Part shown: positions 52,801 through 61,200 of the stretch, piece after piece
How the letters are laid out: each line of letters opens with the position of its first letter
Position numbering within the stretch: position 1 is the stretch's first letter
Assembly: GCF_001553785.1 (NCBI RefSeq)
Contig: NZ_LOJP01000001.1
Location: 5,235,925 to 5,299,924, forward strand
Direction: 5' to 3'
Length of the DNA: 64,000 nucleotides
Source of the DNA: Actinoplanes sp. TFC3
GTDB taxonomy: Bacteria > Actinomycetota > Actinomycetes > Mycobacteriales > Micromonosporaceae
Notes under the pieces: generated by a model
Told to the model about the DNA's origin: nothing
Seen by the model: only the letters and a program-made list of their open reading frames with translations
The model's database searches: none
Made by a program: the position numbers and the translations under genes

Positions 52801-54095
52801 AGCCCTCGCACCACATCCCGTACATGTATGACTACGCCGGTCAGCCGGCCAAGGCGCAGTCCACCGTCCGCGAGGCGCTGTCCCGGCTCTACCTGGGCAG
52901 CGACATCGGCCAGGGCTACCCGGGCGATGAGGACAACGGCGAAACCAGCGCCTGGTACGTGTTCAGCGCGCTGGGCTTCTACCCCCTGCAGATGGGCAGC
53001 CCGCAGTACGCGATCGGGTCGCCGCTGTTCAAGAAGGCCACCGTCAACCTCGGCGGCGGCAAGAAGATCGTGGTCAACGCGCCGAAGAACAGCGCCAAGA
53101 ACGTGTACGTGCAGTCGTTGCGGGTCAACGGCGAGTCCTACAAGTCGACGTCGCTGCCGCACGACCTGCTGGCCGACGGCGCCACGCTCGACTTCGTGAT
53201 GGGCCCGAAGCCCTCCACGTGGGGCACCAACAAGGACGCCGCCCCGCCGTCGATCACCACCGGCACCGAGATCCCGAACCCGCTGCGTGACCTCGCGGCA
53301 CCGGGCAAGGGCACGGCTTCGGACCCGGCGCTGGTCGACGACACCTCGAACACCCGCACGGTGTTCAACAGCGCCACCCCGAGCTGGACCTACCAGTTCG
53401 CCAGCGGCGGGGAGCAGGCCGACTACTACACCCTCACCTCGGGTGCGGTGGCCGGTGACCCGAAGTCGTGGAAGCTGTCCGGCTCGTACGACGGCAGCAC
53501 CTGGACCACCATCGACGAGCGCAGCAACCAGAGTTTCGACTGGCGGCTGCAGACCAAGCCGTTCAAGATCGCCAAGCCGGGCCGGTACGCGCAGTACAAG
53601 CTCGACGTCACGGCGAACACCGGCGAGGCGACCACCACGCTGGCCGAGGTCGAACTGCTCGGCAAGCCGGCCCCGGCCTGCACCACTACGATCGCCGGCA
53701 AGACCGTCGGGGAGGTCACGGCCACCTCGGGCGTCACCTGCATCACCTCGGGCGCAACGGTGACCGGCAAGGTGACCGTGCGCAAGGGCGCCTCGCTGTA
53801 TGTCTCCGGCTCGACCCTGCAGAAGTCGGTGACCGCCCGGGAGGCGGGCACGGTGGCCCTGCTGGGTGCCACGGTGAAGGGGGCGCTGTCGGTGACGGGA
53901 TCTGGTCCCGTACAGCTGGAGCACTCGCTCCTGCTGGGCGACGTGACCCTGACCGGCAACACGACCGCGACGATCGTCGCGGACGACACCCTCGGCGCGT
54001 CGCTGACCTGCACCGGCAACGAGCCGGCGCCGGTGAACAACGGCTTGGCGAACGAGACGAGCAGCCCTCGCCTCGGCCAGTGCGCCGAGCTGTAA
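49836..54095 (+). CDS. Secreted GH92 alpha-mannosidase-type enzyme, multidomain
   Basis: A 1419-residue exported enzyme. The signal peptide ends near GGAAQAAAA. Residues about 70-205 form an F5/8 type C/CBM32-like module (DWTLEGSTDGTTWTTVDTQT). The GH92 beta-sandwich and alpha/alpha barrel span about 220-1130 (NGFWDTYRTTWPAYSLLTPK, RWSSPGYANLMVGTSSDVAF, GDEDNGETSAWYVFSALGFY containing the conserved acidic residues). A second F5/8-like module follows (about 1165-1285, WKLSGSYDGSTWTTIDERS). The C-terminus is a short beta-solenoid-like repeat (VTGKVTVRKGASLYVSGSTL). GH92 enzymes are Ca2+-dependent exo-alpha-mannosidases; linkage specificity is not predictable. ATG 49836 has an AAGGAG site. A LacI operator lies upstream. 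Confidence 0.9.
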   Translation: MHRPRWSVAVVSVSMVAAAAAATPGGAAQAAAATSFSSSFEAGDPQPTWTDTVDGERSSGVDGTVNAGMPGSLRAHVTAIAANAQPNSNEGVTNLNDGNPETKWLVDTPASWAQYTLDAPAKAVKYALTSANDAPERDPRDWTLEGSTDGTTWTTVDTQTGQSFTERFQTKTYTVANPGDYTYYRLSITGHPSGNLTQLADLELADASTSTPTTGPMQSRIGNGPASSPTAKANVGYTGLKALQLAGHQTAEGRGYSYNKVFDVEVAVTNDTELSYLVLPEFNRKDLSNPATYTSVDLAFTDGTYLSQLGALDQNGIEVSPTAQGASKTLYTQQWNKRTSRIGSVAAGKTIDRILVGYDKPSGPTDFKIWYDDIALKQVAPAKPKSHLSEYAETRRGTQSSGDFSRGNNFPATAVPHGFNFWTPVTNAGSTSWLYEYHRQNNAANRPTLQAFAASHEPSPWMGDRQTFQIMPSDAAGTPDANRANRQLAYGHENEVAKPYYYGVTFDSGLKTEFAPTDHGALFQFTFTGNGGNLIFDNVNNNAGLTIDAANNAVSGWSDVASGLSNGATRMFMYATLDTPVTASGMLATGNRPSTGYVKVGAKNVSMRIATSLLSVEQAKRNLELELGAGSTLASVRDQAQQAWDAKMHTVEVEGASEDQLTTLYSNLYRLFLYPNSAFENTGTAAAPVYKHAVQSSVTAPASTPTQTGAQVKDGKVYVNNGFWDTYRTTWPAYSLLTPKDAGEMVNGFLQQYKDGGWVSRWSSPGYANLMVGTSSDVAFADAYLKGVPDIDLEAMYQAAIKNATVTPPNQNVGRKALDTSIFKGYTPSDATGEAMSWAMDGYINDFGIANMAAELAKKGGPKAAEYKEQSEYFRNRALNYVNMFDPSVDFFQGKDRAGNWRNSPSSYDPRVWGYDYTETNGWNMAFHVPQDGQGLANLYGGKDELAKKLDDFFATPETAGFPGSYGGTIHEMIEARDVRMGQWGFSNQPSHHIPYMYDYAGQPAKAQSTVREALSRLYLGSDIGQGYPGDEDNGETSAWYVFSALGFYPLQMGSPQYAIGSPLFKKATVNLGGGKKIVVNAPKNSAKNVYVQSLRVNGESYKSTSLPHDLLADGATLDFVMGPKPSTWGTNKDAAPPSITTGTEIPNPLRDLAAPGKGTASDPALVDDTSNTRTVFNSATPSWTYQFASGGEQADYYTLTSGAVAGDPKSWKLSGSYDGSTWTTIDERSNQSFDWRLQTKPFKIAKPGRYAQYKLDVTANTGEATTTLAEVELLGKPAPACTTTIAGKTVGEVTATSGVTCITSGATVTGKVTVRKGASLYVSGSTLQKSVTAREAGTVALLGATVKGALSVTGSGPVQLEHSLLLGDVTLTGNTTATIVADDTLGASLTCTGNEPAPVNNGLANETSSPRLGQCAEL

Positions 54096-54108
54096 CAACG
54101 TTGTAAGG

Positions 54109-54153
54109 CAGTAGGCCGCGGTTCCTGGCAACGGGGGCCGCGGCCTACTGTTT
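54109..54153 (+). terminator. GH92 terminator overlapping the next promoter
   Basis: A 13-bp perfect stem (54109-54121 with 54138-54150, 16-nt loop) followed by TTT ends 14 nt after the GH92 stop region. Its right arm contains TACTGT (54146-54151), which sits 7 nt before ATG 54159 and fits a leaderless -10, so terminator and promoter share bases. Confidence 0.75.
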
Positions 54154-54158
54154 CCTCC

Positions 54159-54581
54159 ATGTCTGACGACGATCTGTGGAACGCGATCGAGGCCGCCGAC
54201 CTGTGCACGCTGGCGACGATCAAGAAGGATGGCCGGCCCCAGCTCTCCGACGTGAACTACACGGCCGCTGCTGCACCGCGCATGCTGCGTGTATCGACCC
54301 GGTCGTCGCTGGCAAAGGTTGCGAATCTGCGCCGCGACCCGCGCGCGACGATCCGGGTCGGCCCCCCGAACGGTGGGTACGTGACCGCCGAGGTGAGCGC
54401 GACCATGTCCAAGCCGGCCGCCGACGAGCACGACGAGACGGTCGAGGAACTGATCGAGATGTACCGGCTGATCGGCAAGCGCGAACACCCCAACTGGGCC
54501 GACTACCGGCGCGCGATGGTGGCGGATGGCCGGCTCGTGCTGCGGCTGCAGGTGGAGAAGCTCTACGGCTGGCTCGTCTGA
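54159..54581 (+). CDS. PPOX-class, probably F420-dependent oxidoreductase
   Basis: A 140-residue split-barrel protein: LCTLATIKKDGRPQLSDVNY at the N-terminus (beta1-beta2 with cofactor-binding loop), RVSTRSSLAKVANLRRDPRA and a C-terminal RLVLRLQVEKLYGW. This matches the pyridoxamine-5'-phosphate-oxidase-like proteins, which in actinobacteria often use F420. The substrate is unknown. No Shine-Dalgarno precedes ATG 54159; TACTGT 7 nt upstream suggests a leaderless mRNA. Confidence 0.85.
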   Translation: MSDDDLWNAIEAADLCTLATIKKDGRPQLSDVNYTAAAAPRMLRVSTRSSLAKVANLRRDPRATIRVGPPNGGYVTAEVSATMSKPAADEHDETVEELIEMYRLIGKREHPNWADYRRAMVADGRLVLRLQVEKLYGWLV

Positions 54582-54602
54582 GGTCGCATCCGGCTGGGGT
54601 GC

Positions 54603-55361
54603 TCAGCGGAACAGCTCGATCAGCGCGTCCGGCCGGTCCAGCGGGACGATGTGCCCGCAGCGCTCCAGCAGCACGCCCTGCAGATCATCGGCAAGCGGCT
54701 GCAACTGCCGGTGCAGCCGCTCGCCCACCACATCGCCGCCGATGGCCACCGTGGGCACCCGCAGCGGGCCGGCCGCGCGGATCAGTCCGGCGTTCGCGGC
54801 CATTGCGCGATAGAACCCGAAGCCGCGCCGCAGCCGATCGCGGCCGGTATAGGCGCTCACGAACGCGGCTCGCACGTCGTCGTCGGTAATGGTTCGCAGG
54901 AACCATCCGAGATACTCGGGTTCACGCCCGTCAAGCACGCTCTCGGCCAGCCCCGGGACGGCATGGAACCCGAACCACCACGGCGGCGTCTCGAAGCCAC
55001 CGGCCATCCCGGGCAGCGTCGCCTCCATCAGCACCAGCCGCGTCACCCGCTCGGGATGCCGGGCGGCCATCAGGAACGCCGCCGGCACCGCCGCATCGAT
55101 CGCGGCGATCTCAGCCGCCGGCAGCTTCAGCGCATCCAGCAGCCCCCGGACATCCTCGGCCCCGGTGCCGGCATCGAATCCGTCGTCCACGGCGTCGCTC
55201 GCACCGATCCCACGAAGATCCGGCGCGATCACCATCCGTCCGGGAAGGCTCACCTTCTCCCACACCCGGTGCGTGTGCGGCCACCCGTGCAGCAACACGA
55301 GCGGCCGCCCCTGTCCTCTGATCGCAACCTCAAGCCCGGTCCCGTTAGTTTCGATCCGCAT
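54603..55361 (-). CDS. Alpha/beta hydrolase with Asp at the nucleophile elbow
   Basis: A 252-residue alpha/beta hydrolase: oxyanion region LVLLHGWPHTHRVWEKV, strand-4 loop VIAPDLRGIGASD, nucleophile elbow AAIDAAVPAAF (candidate nucleophile D89) and catalytic His in LERCGHIVPLDRPDALIE. An HGWP motif plus an Asp nucleophile resembles epoxide hydrolases and haloalkane dehalogenases rather than Ser esterases. However, the elbow lacks the usual flanking Gly. ATG 55361 is selected. It is divergent from, and only 25 bp away from, an HxlR regulator, which may control it. Confidence 0.82.
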   Translation of the reverse strand: MRIETNGTGLEVAIRGQGRPLVLLHGWPHTHRVWEKVSLPGRMVIAPDLRGIGASDAVDDGFDAGTGAEDVRGLLDALKLPAAEIAAIDAAVPAAFLMAARHPERVTRLVLMEATLPGMAGGFETPPWWFGFHAVPGLAESVLDGREPEYLGWFLRTITDDDVRAAFVSAYTGRDRLRRGFGFYRAMAANAGLIRAAGPLRVPTVAIGGDVVGERLHRQLQPLADDLQGVLLERCGHIVPLDRPDALIELFR

Positions 55362-55386
55362 GCTTCCCAACCCTGGAGCGCACAAG

Positions 55387-55791
55387 ATGGTGGATCAAGA
55401 ACGCACTTTCCCGGTACGTGGTGAGCACGCGGTAACCGGGGATGTCTTCAACCCGGCCTGTCCGACCCGCGACCTCCTCGACCGGATCGGCGACAAATGG
55501 ACGTCCATGCTGGTCAAGGTGCTCGCCGAAGCGCACCCGCAGGAACGGGGTTTTGCCGTCCTGCGCCGGGCCATGCCGGGCATCTCCCACAAGATGTTGT
55601 CCCAGACCCTGCGCAACCTGGCCCAGGACGGGCTGCTCACCCGCCGCGTCGAACCGGCGACGCCACCACGGACCTACTACGCCTTGACGCCGCTTGGCCT
55701 GTCGCTGGACGCTCCACTGGCCGCCGTACGAGCCTGGGCCGAAGCCAACATGCCCGCCATCCGCGACAACCGCGCCGGCCGTCACCGATGA
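55387..55791 (+). CDS. HxlR family transcriptional regulator
   Basis: A 134-residue winged-helix regulator: CPTRDLLDRIGDKWTSMLVK, FAVLRRAMPGISHKMLSQTL and DGLLTRRVEPATPPRTYYAL, the HxlR signature with the conserved N-terminal Cys. Many HxlR proteins sense thiol-reactive or aldehyde stress through that Cys. ATG 55387 follows GGAG at 9 nt. It is divergent from the hydrolase gene and 62 bp upstream of the DHFR-like gene, so either may be its target. Confidence 0.87.
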   Translation: MVDQERTFPVRGEHAVTGDVFNPACPTRDLLDRIGDKWTSMLVKVLAEAHPQERGFAVLRRAMPGISHKMLSQTLRNLAQDGLLTRRVEPATPPRTYYALTPLGLSLDAPLAAVRAWAEANMPAIRDNRAGRHR

Positions 55792-55853
55792 GTTCGGATC
55801 CCCGCGCGAGTCTGACCGGATGAAACCGATGAACCGGACCTGAGGAGAGCACC

Positions 55854-56435
55854 GTGACTGCCACCTACACCTTCGACGTGTTCACCAGCCTCGACGGCTT
55901 CGGCGCGGCCTCCGGCAGCGACTGGGGTGGTTACTGGGGCAAGCAGGGCCCCGAGCTGCTCGCCCACCGCTTGGCCGCGTACGAGACGCCGCAGCGCATG
56001 GTTTTCGGGGCCACCACGTACCGGGCGTTCGCGCAGATGCTGGCCGCCGGCACCGACGAGACCGTGCGCGACGCCTGGGTGAGCCGGATGCGAGCCCTGC
56101 CCGCCATCGTCGTGTCGAACTCGCTGCAGGAGCCGCTCGACTGGGCGGACGCAACAGTGGTCAAGGGCGACGCTGTCGAGGTCGTCGCCCGGCTCAAGGA
56201 GGAGTCGGACGTGCCGCTGCGCTCGCACGGCAGCCTGTCGATGAACCGGGCCCTGATGGCCGCCGGCCTGGTCGATCGGGTCCAGGTGACGCTGTTCCCG
56301 GTGATCACCGGCCGGACCGGTGCCGACCCGATTTTCGCCGGAGCCGCCGACTTCGACCTCGACCTGCTCGAGACCCGGACCCTGGACGGTCACACCCAGG
56401 AACTCGTCTACCGGCCTACCCTGCACAAGGTCTAG
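55854..56435 (+). CDS. Dihydrofolate reductase/RibD C-terminal family protein
   Basis: A 193-residue protein of the RibD C-terminal/DHFR superfamily: YTFDVFTSLDGFGAASGSDW at the N-terminus, RMVFGATTYRAFAQML, LPAIVVSNSLQEPLDW and LRSHGSLSMNRALMAAGLVD (NADPH-binding region). Such single-domain proteins are common in actinobacteria, with unknown substrates. GTG 55854 has a GAGGAG site upstream. It follows the HxlR gene on the same strand and is probably under its influence. Confidence 0.87.
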   Translation: MTATYTFDVFTSLDGFGAASGSDWGGYWGKQGPELLAHRLAAYETPQRMVFGATTYRAFAQMLAAGTDETVRDAWVSRMRALPAIVVSNSLQEPLDWADATVVKGDAVEVVARLKEESDVPLRSHGSLSMNRALMAAGLVDRVQVTLFPVITGRTGADPIFAGAADFDLDLLETRTLDGHTQELVYRPTLHKV

Positions 56436-56584
56436 GGAGTGACGCATTCCGGGTTAATTTCGACCTCACATACTACTGGCTTCTGACTTTCGTCAGGCGT
56501 CCCGGCAGGCGCTCCTGTTCTTGCGGCCACCAGCCGCATCGGGTGATGCCAGCGCCGCAAATGCACCGCCCATTTCGGGGCGTC

Positions 56585-56959
56585 TCAGTTGTTGAGTGCG
56601 GACCTCAGCAGCTCGTGCAACTGGTCGGTGCAGCGCAGCAATCGCCCGGCGACCTCGTCAAAGAGAGCGGCATCGGCGCGGGCTCCCTCTTTCCACAAGG
56701 CCCGCAAGGCTGCCTGGCTGACCGCCAACTGGGTGGCCGCGCCCTCGATGCCGTTCCTCAGCTCGTCCCGAGGTCCCGGCGGCGCGAACTCCACCGCTCC
56801 CCGCGCTGCCCGCAACGGCTCCCCGGGCACCGCGAACACCGCCGCCGCGTCCCCACCGGCCCGGTCGGCTCCGATCCAGGCCAGCAAGTGCTCAAGCTCG
56901 GTAGCGGCCACCGTCATCCGGCCGATCGCGGTGAGGGTCTCGGCGGCCAGCTTCTGCAT
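56585..56959 (-). CDS. Hypothetical helical protein
   Basis: A 124-residue, Ala/Leu-rich, probably all-helical protein (KLAAETLTAIGRMTVAATEL, QLAVSQAALRALWKEGARAD, LLRCTDQLHELLRSALNN). It has no signal peptide or membrane helix and I do not recognise a family. Codon third positions are G/C-rich as in neighbouring genes, supporting a real gene. No clear Shine-Dalgarno precedes ATG 56959. It is flanked by a 150-bp gap with no feature I can identify and by a decayed gene on the other strand. Confidence 0.55.
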   Translation of the reverse strand: MQKLAAETLTAIGRMTVAATELEHLLAWIGADRAGGDAAAVFAVPGEPLRAARGAVEFAPPGPRDELRNGIEGAATQLAVSQAALRALWKEGARADAALFDEVAGRLLRCTDQLHELLRSALNN

Positions 56960-56991
56960 GCGCAGAGGTTAGACCTCCGCCCCGAACCGGC

Positions 56992-57290
56992 ACCTGGCGG
57001 GCGGTCGTACGCCCAACCGCCGTAGCCCTCGCAGCCTCCGCGACCCTGGTCACCGCGTCCGGCACCGCGCAGGCAACCACCTCCGCCGCCGCGGGCAACA
57101 CCGGGTCGCTGCACGGCTCGCGGCACATCGTCTTCCCGAGAGCCTGCTCGGCCAGCGCATCGCCTTGATGCGTGGCCGACCTCGGCAAACGCGACGAGAT
57201 CGGTTTCCTGCCGGGCGTCGGCACCCCGTACACCGCGGTCAAGGACGGCGACCATTGGCCGGCACCAACCGGAACCGCCGGACCGGACCC
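56992..57290 (+). pseudogene. Decayed secreted-protein gene
   Basis: One plus frame reads like a signal peptide, RAVVRPTAVALAASATLVTA then SGTAQATTSAAAG, with genome-typical G/C third positions. It then passes into GSLHGSRHIVFPRA and hits TGA at 57166. After the stop the same frame resumes as coding-like ADLGKRDEIGFLPGVGTPYT and AVKDGDHWPAPTG. Another frame fills the interrupted part (ESLLGQRIALM). No ATG or GTG stands before the signal peptide. The picture is a short exported-protein gene that lost its start and gained frameshifts. The original function is unknown. Confidence 0.4.
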
Positions 57291-57347
57291 GATGATGAGG
57301 TCCGATTTCCGCCAGCCGTCAGCCCCGGGAGCGGGGAGGCTGGGCCG

Positions 57348-58157
57348 GTGACTGAACTGACGATGAAGGCCCGTACCTTCCGCAACCTCAGCAACGGCCC
57401 GGTTTTGGTGCTGCCGAACGCCTGGGATGCCGCCAGCGCCGCGGTGATCGTGCGGGCGGGCGCCCCGGCCATCGCGACGACCAGCGGCGGGGTGGCCTGG
57501 TCGCTGGGACGCCCAGATGGGCAAGGGCTCACCAGACAAGAGATGGCTGACGCGGTACGGCGAATCGCCGCCGCCGTTGACGTGCCGGTGACCGCTGATC
57601 TGGAAGGCGGCTACGGACCCGCACCCGGGGACGTTGCGGCGACCGTGCAAGCGGCGATTGAAGCGGGCGCGGTCGGCATGAACCTCGAGGACAGCGGCGC
57701 GGAGGGGCTGTTCTCCCCCACGGACCAGGCTGATCGGATCCGGGCGGGACGCGAGGCTGCCGCGGCGGCCGGCTTGCCCGAGTTCTTCCTCAACGCGCGC
57801 ACCGATGTGTTCCTGCGCCAAGCCGGCGACGAGCACGAGGTGACCGCACGCGCGGAGTTGTACGCCAAGGCCGGGGCGGACGGGTTGTTCGTACCGGGGC
57901 TGGTTGACGTTGCGGTGCTGGGGCGGTTGACTGCGGCCGTGGGGCTGCCGGTGAACGCGATGGCCGGGCCGGGCGGGCCGGGCGTGGCCGAGTTCGCCGC
58001 TGCGGGCGTCAAGCGGGTCAGCGTGGGTACGGCGATCGCGCAGGCGGCGTACGGGCTGGCCGAACGCGCGGCCCGCGAGGTGCTCGGCGCCGGCACCTAC
58101 TCGTCGTTCGCCGAGGGTGTGGCGTACGGCGACCTGAACGCGCTGACCCGGCGGTAG
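57348..58157 (+). CDS. Isocitrate lyase/PEP mutase family protein
   Basis: A 269-residue TIM-barrel protein: VLVLPNAWDAASAAVIVRAG, IATTSGGVAWSLGRPDGQ, VPVTADLEGGYGPAPGD (metal-binding Asp/Glu), GMNLEDSGAEG and FFLNARTDVFLRQ. This is the phosphoenolpyruvate mutase/2-methylisocitrate lyase superfamily. The classical isocitrate-lyase KKCGH motif is absent, so the reaction is not certain; a C-C lyase on an oxaloacetate- or methylisocitrate-like substrate is usual. GTG 57348 has GGGGAGG 9 nt upstream. Its 3' end precedes a shared terminator. Confidence 0.85.
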   Translation: MTELTMKARTFRNLSNGPVLVLPNAWDAASAAVIVRAGAPAIATTSGGVAWSLGRPDGQGLTRQEMADAVRRIAAAVDVPVTADLEGGYGPAPGDVAATVQAAIEAGAVGMNLEDSGAEGLFSPTDQADRIRAGREAAAAAGLPEFFLNARTDVFLRQAGDEHEVTARAELYAKAGADGLFVPGLVDVAVLGRLTAAVGLPVNAMAGPGGPGVAEFAAAGVKRVSVGTAIAQAAYGLAERAAREVLGAGTYSSFAEGVAYGDLNALTRR

Positions 58158-58163
58158 AACGGC

Positions 58164-58199
58164 GACACGGGCCTCACCTGGGAAGGTGAGACCCGTGTC
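58164..58199. terminator. Bidirectional intrinsic terminator
   Basis: A 16-bp stem with one mismatch (58164-58179 with 58184-58199, GGGA loop) lies between the convergent PEP-mutase-family gene (stop 58157) and the second GH92 gene (stop 58210). Confidence 0.8.
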
Positions 58200-58209
58200 C
58201 GAGGGGCGC

Positions 58210-61200
58210 TCAGGAAATCGTGAGCGCGTACAAGCTGACCCGTCCGTCGTTCGGCAGCGTGACCGAGCGGATCTGCGCGCCGGCGGTCAGCGGGACCGCG
58301 GCGCTGAACAGGCTGGTCGCCGGGCCGTCAACGCCCTGACCGGCCTTGATGCGGTGCGGCATGGCCAGGGCCTGCTTGGTGCCGGCGGCCGCCGTGCCAC
58401 ACCAGTCGGCGATCGTGACCGCTGCCGTTTCCGACGAGCCGTCGGCGTAGCCGATGGTCAGCGGCACGGTCACCGGGCCGTTGTGCGTGGTGGCGACCAG
58501 GTTGAGGGTGCTGTGATCGCCCGCGGGGACCAGCAGCGACTGTCCCTTGGCCTGCACGAAGTTGGCCTTCGTGCCGGTCGGGTCGGGCGCCTCGTAGGTC
58601 ACGCCGTCCCAGGTCACCGGGCCGGCTTTGGGCAGCAGGTCGGCGTCGTAGCTCCAGCCACCACCGTCGAAGTTGCCCTCGGTGGTCGCGGTAACTGTGG
58701 CCGTACCGTCAAGGTTGCGTTGCCCGCTCAGATCGACCCGGCAGGCGCTGCCGCTGTCGACGCAGCTTGTCGCCTTCACGGCCTGGACGGTAGCGGTCCT
58801 GGTGACCGTGTTGGCGCCCGGCGCGGTGACCTTGACCGTCACCTGGTACGAACCCTCGGGCGTGCCCTTGGGCACCACCACGACCACCTTCGCCTTGCCC
58901 GCCTTGGGCATGTGGTTGCTGGTCAGCGTCTGCTGCGCCGGCCCGGCCGACACCTTCCACCCGGCCGGCACCGTAGCGGTAACCGTGGGGGTGATCGTTG
59001 TCGGAGCCTGACCGAGCAGGTCGACGGTGAACGTCGCCTTCTCCGTCTCCGTGGACGACGCGGGAATCGCTGCGGACGCGGGACGCAGCGAGGCGTCGAT
59101 GTGGGTGCGGTTGTCCGGCGACGCCTGGTTGACCGACGGCGGCTCGGCGGTCTCCACCGTGCCCCACTTCGACGGCCGGCTGCCCAGCGTGTGGGTCAGC
59201 GTGCCACCGGAGGCGATCTGCGACCAGTTGACCCAGTTGGCGGTCACCGGCTTGCCGTTGAGCGACACGCTCTGGATGTAGCGGTTGGTGTCCGAGGCGC
59301 CGGGGGCGTTGATCGTCAGCGTCTTGCCGCCGACGTTGACCTTCGCCGACGGGAACTGCGGGCTCGACACGGCCAGGAAGTTCGCGCCGCTCATCGTCGG
59401 GTAGAGGCCCAGCGAGGAGAAGACGTACCAGGCGCTCATCGTGCCGAGGTCGTCGTTGCCGGTCATGCCGTCGGGGCCGGTGGTGAACAGGGTCATCGCG
59501 GCGCGAACCACGGTGGCCGTCTTCGCCGGGGCGCCGGCCCAGTGGTACATGTACGGCGCGAGCAGGTCGGGCTCGTTGTTCGGGTTGTACGTGCTCTTCG
59601 CGTAGTAGTCGTACGGGCTGTTGATCCACTCGGTCCGCGCGGTGCCGGCCGGGTCGGTGAGCAGCTTGTCGTAGGCGAAGAAGTCGTCCAGGCGGCGCTC
59701 GGTCTTGCGGCGCCCGCCCAGCAACTGCACGAGACCGGCCGGGTCCTGCGGTACGAGCCACTGGTACTGGTACGAGCCGCCCTCGTGGAACTGCTCGTCA
59801 GCGGCGATCGGGTCGTACGGCGTGAGCCAGGTGCCATCCACCGTGCGCGGGCGGAAGCCGTCGATCGAGGTGTCCCACAGGTTGCGGTACCACTGACCCC
59901 GCTCGGCGAACAGCTTGGCGTCCGCGGTCTTGCCCAGGCCCTCGGCCATCAGCGCGAGCGACGCGTCGGCGGCGGAGTATTCCAGCGTGGCCGAGGCGGG
60001 GGGGTTGCAGTCGTTGTCACCGCCCTTGTTCACGCAGTCCTTGCCGAGCTCCAGGCCCGACGGGATGTAACCGCGCTCGGCGTAGTAGTCCTGCCCGGTG
60101 CGCCCGTTATACGGCGAGCCGGCCGGGGGCTGGCTGGTGGCGTTGGCCTTGAGCAGCGCGTACGCCTCTTCCTCGTGACCCTTGAGCAGGCCCTTGGACC
60201 AGGCTTCGACCAGGAACGGGGTGACCGGGTCACCGGTCATGATGTTGGTTTCGCTGTTGGCCAGCGCCCAGCGGGGCAGCCATCCGCCGTCACGCCCGAT
60301 GCCCACCACCGACAGCGCGACATCGCGCGCCACGTCCGGCGCAAGCATCTCGAGCAGCTGGTTCTGCGGGCGGTAGGTGTCCCACAGCGAGAAGTTCTGG
60401 TACGGCGTGTAGCCGCTGGCAGTGTGCACCTTGCGGTCGAAGCCGACGTACTGCCCGTCGACGTCGCCGGCCAGGTTCGGGTGCAGCAGCGAGTGGTAGA
60501 GCGCGGTGTAGAACACGCTGCGCCGGTCCTGCGAGCCGCCGCCGATCTGGATGCGGTCCAGCTCGTCGACCCAGGTGCTGCGCAGCTTGGCGCGGGTGGC
60601 GTCGAAGTCGTACGAGTCGGCGGTCTCGGCCTGCAGGTTCTTGCGGGCGCCGTCCAGACCGGTGTACGACAGCGCCACCTTGACCACGACATCGCGGTCG
60701 GTGTTCGCGTCGAAGGTGACCCACGCGCCGTTCGAGCCGGTGCCGGATGCGTCCTTGCCGCCGGGGGTCAGCGTGGCCCCGCGCCAGGTGCCGGAGGCCT
60801 TGAACGGCCGGTCGAAGCTGGCGGTGAAGTAGACCGTGTGGTCGTCCTTACCGGCGCAGAAATTGCCGGCGTGCACCCGGCCCTCGACGGTACGGTCGCC
60901 GACCACGTGGATCTCGGAGTCGAACACCGACTGGTTGGCCTTGCCGGTGTTGAACATGACGTTCGCGTCGCCGGTGGCCGGGAAGGTGTAGCGCTGCCAG
61001 CCGGTGCGCGGGGTCGCGGTCAGCTCGGCCTGGGTGTTGTATTTCGACAGCCCGACCCGGTAGTAGCCCGGTGAGGCCTGCTCATCGCTGTGCGAGAAGC
61101 CCGAGCGGTAGGCGTTGGGGTCCGAGGTGGTCACCGCGCCCGTGGTGGGCAGCATCGGCAACTCACCGGCAACCCCGCAGCCCACACCGGACAGGTGGGT

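Noticed and set aside
50568-54488. 1306-codon open frame on the minus strand across the GH92 gene
   Set aside because: It is the high-GC antisense shadow of the 1419-residue GH92 gene; the product is Arg/Gly/Val-rich without domains.
56960-56985. DasR-like site (AGGTTAGACCTC) near the hypothetical gene
   Set aside because: It matches the DasR consensus only at the core and lacks the flanking bases; no GlcNAc genes nearby.
58186-61074. 962-codon open frame on the plus strand across the second GH92 gene
   Set aside because: Antisense shadow of a gene with clear GH92 motifs and signal peptide on the minus strand.
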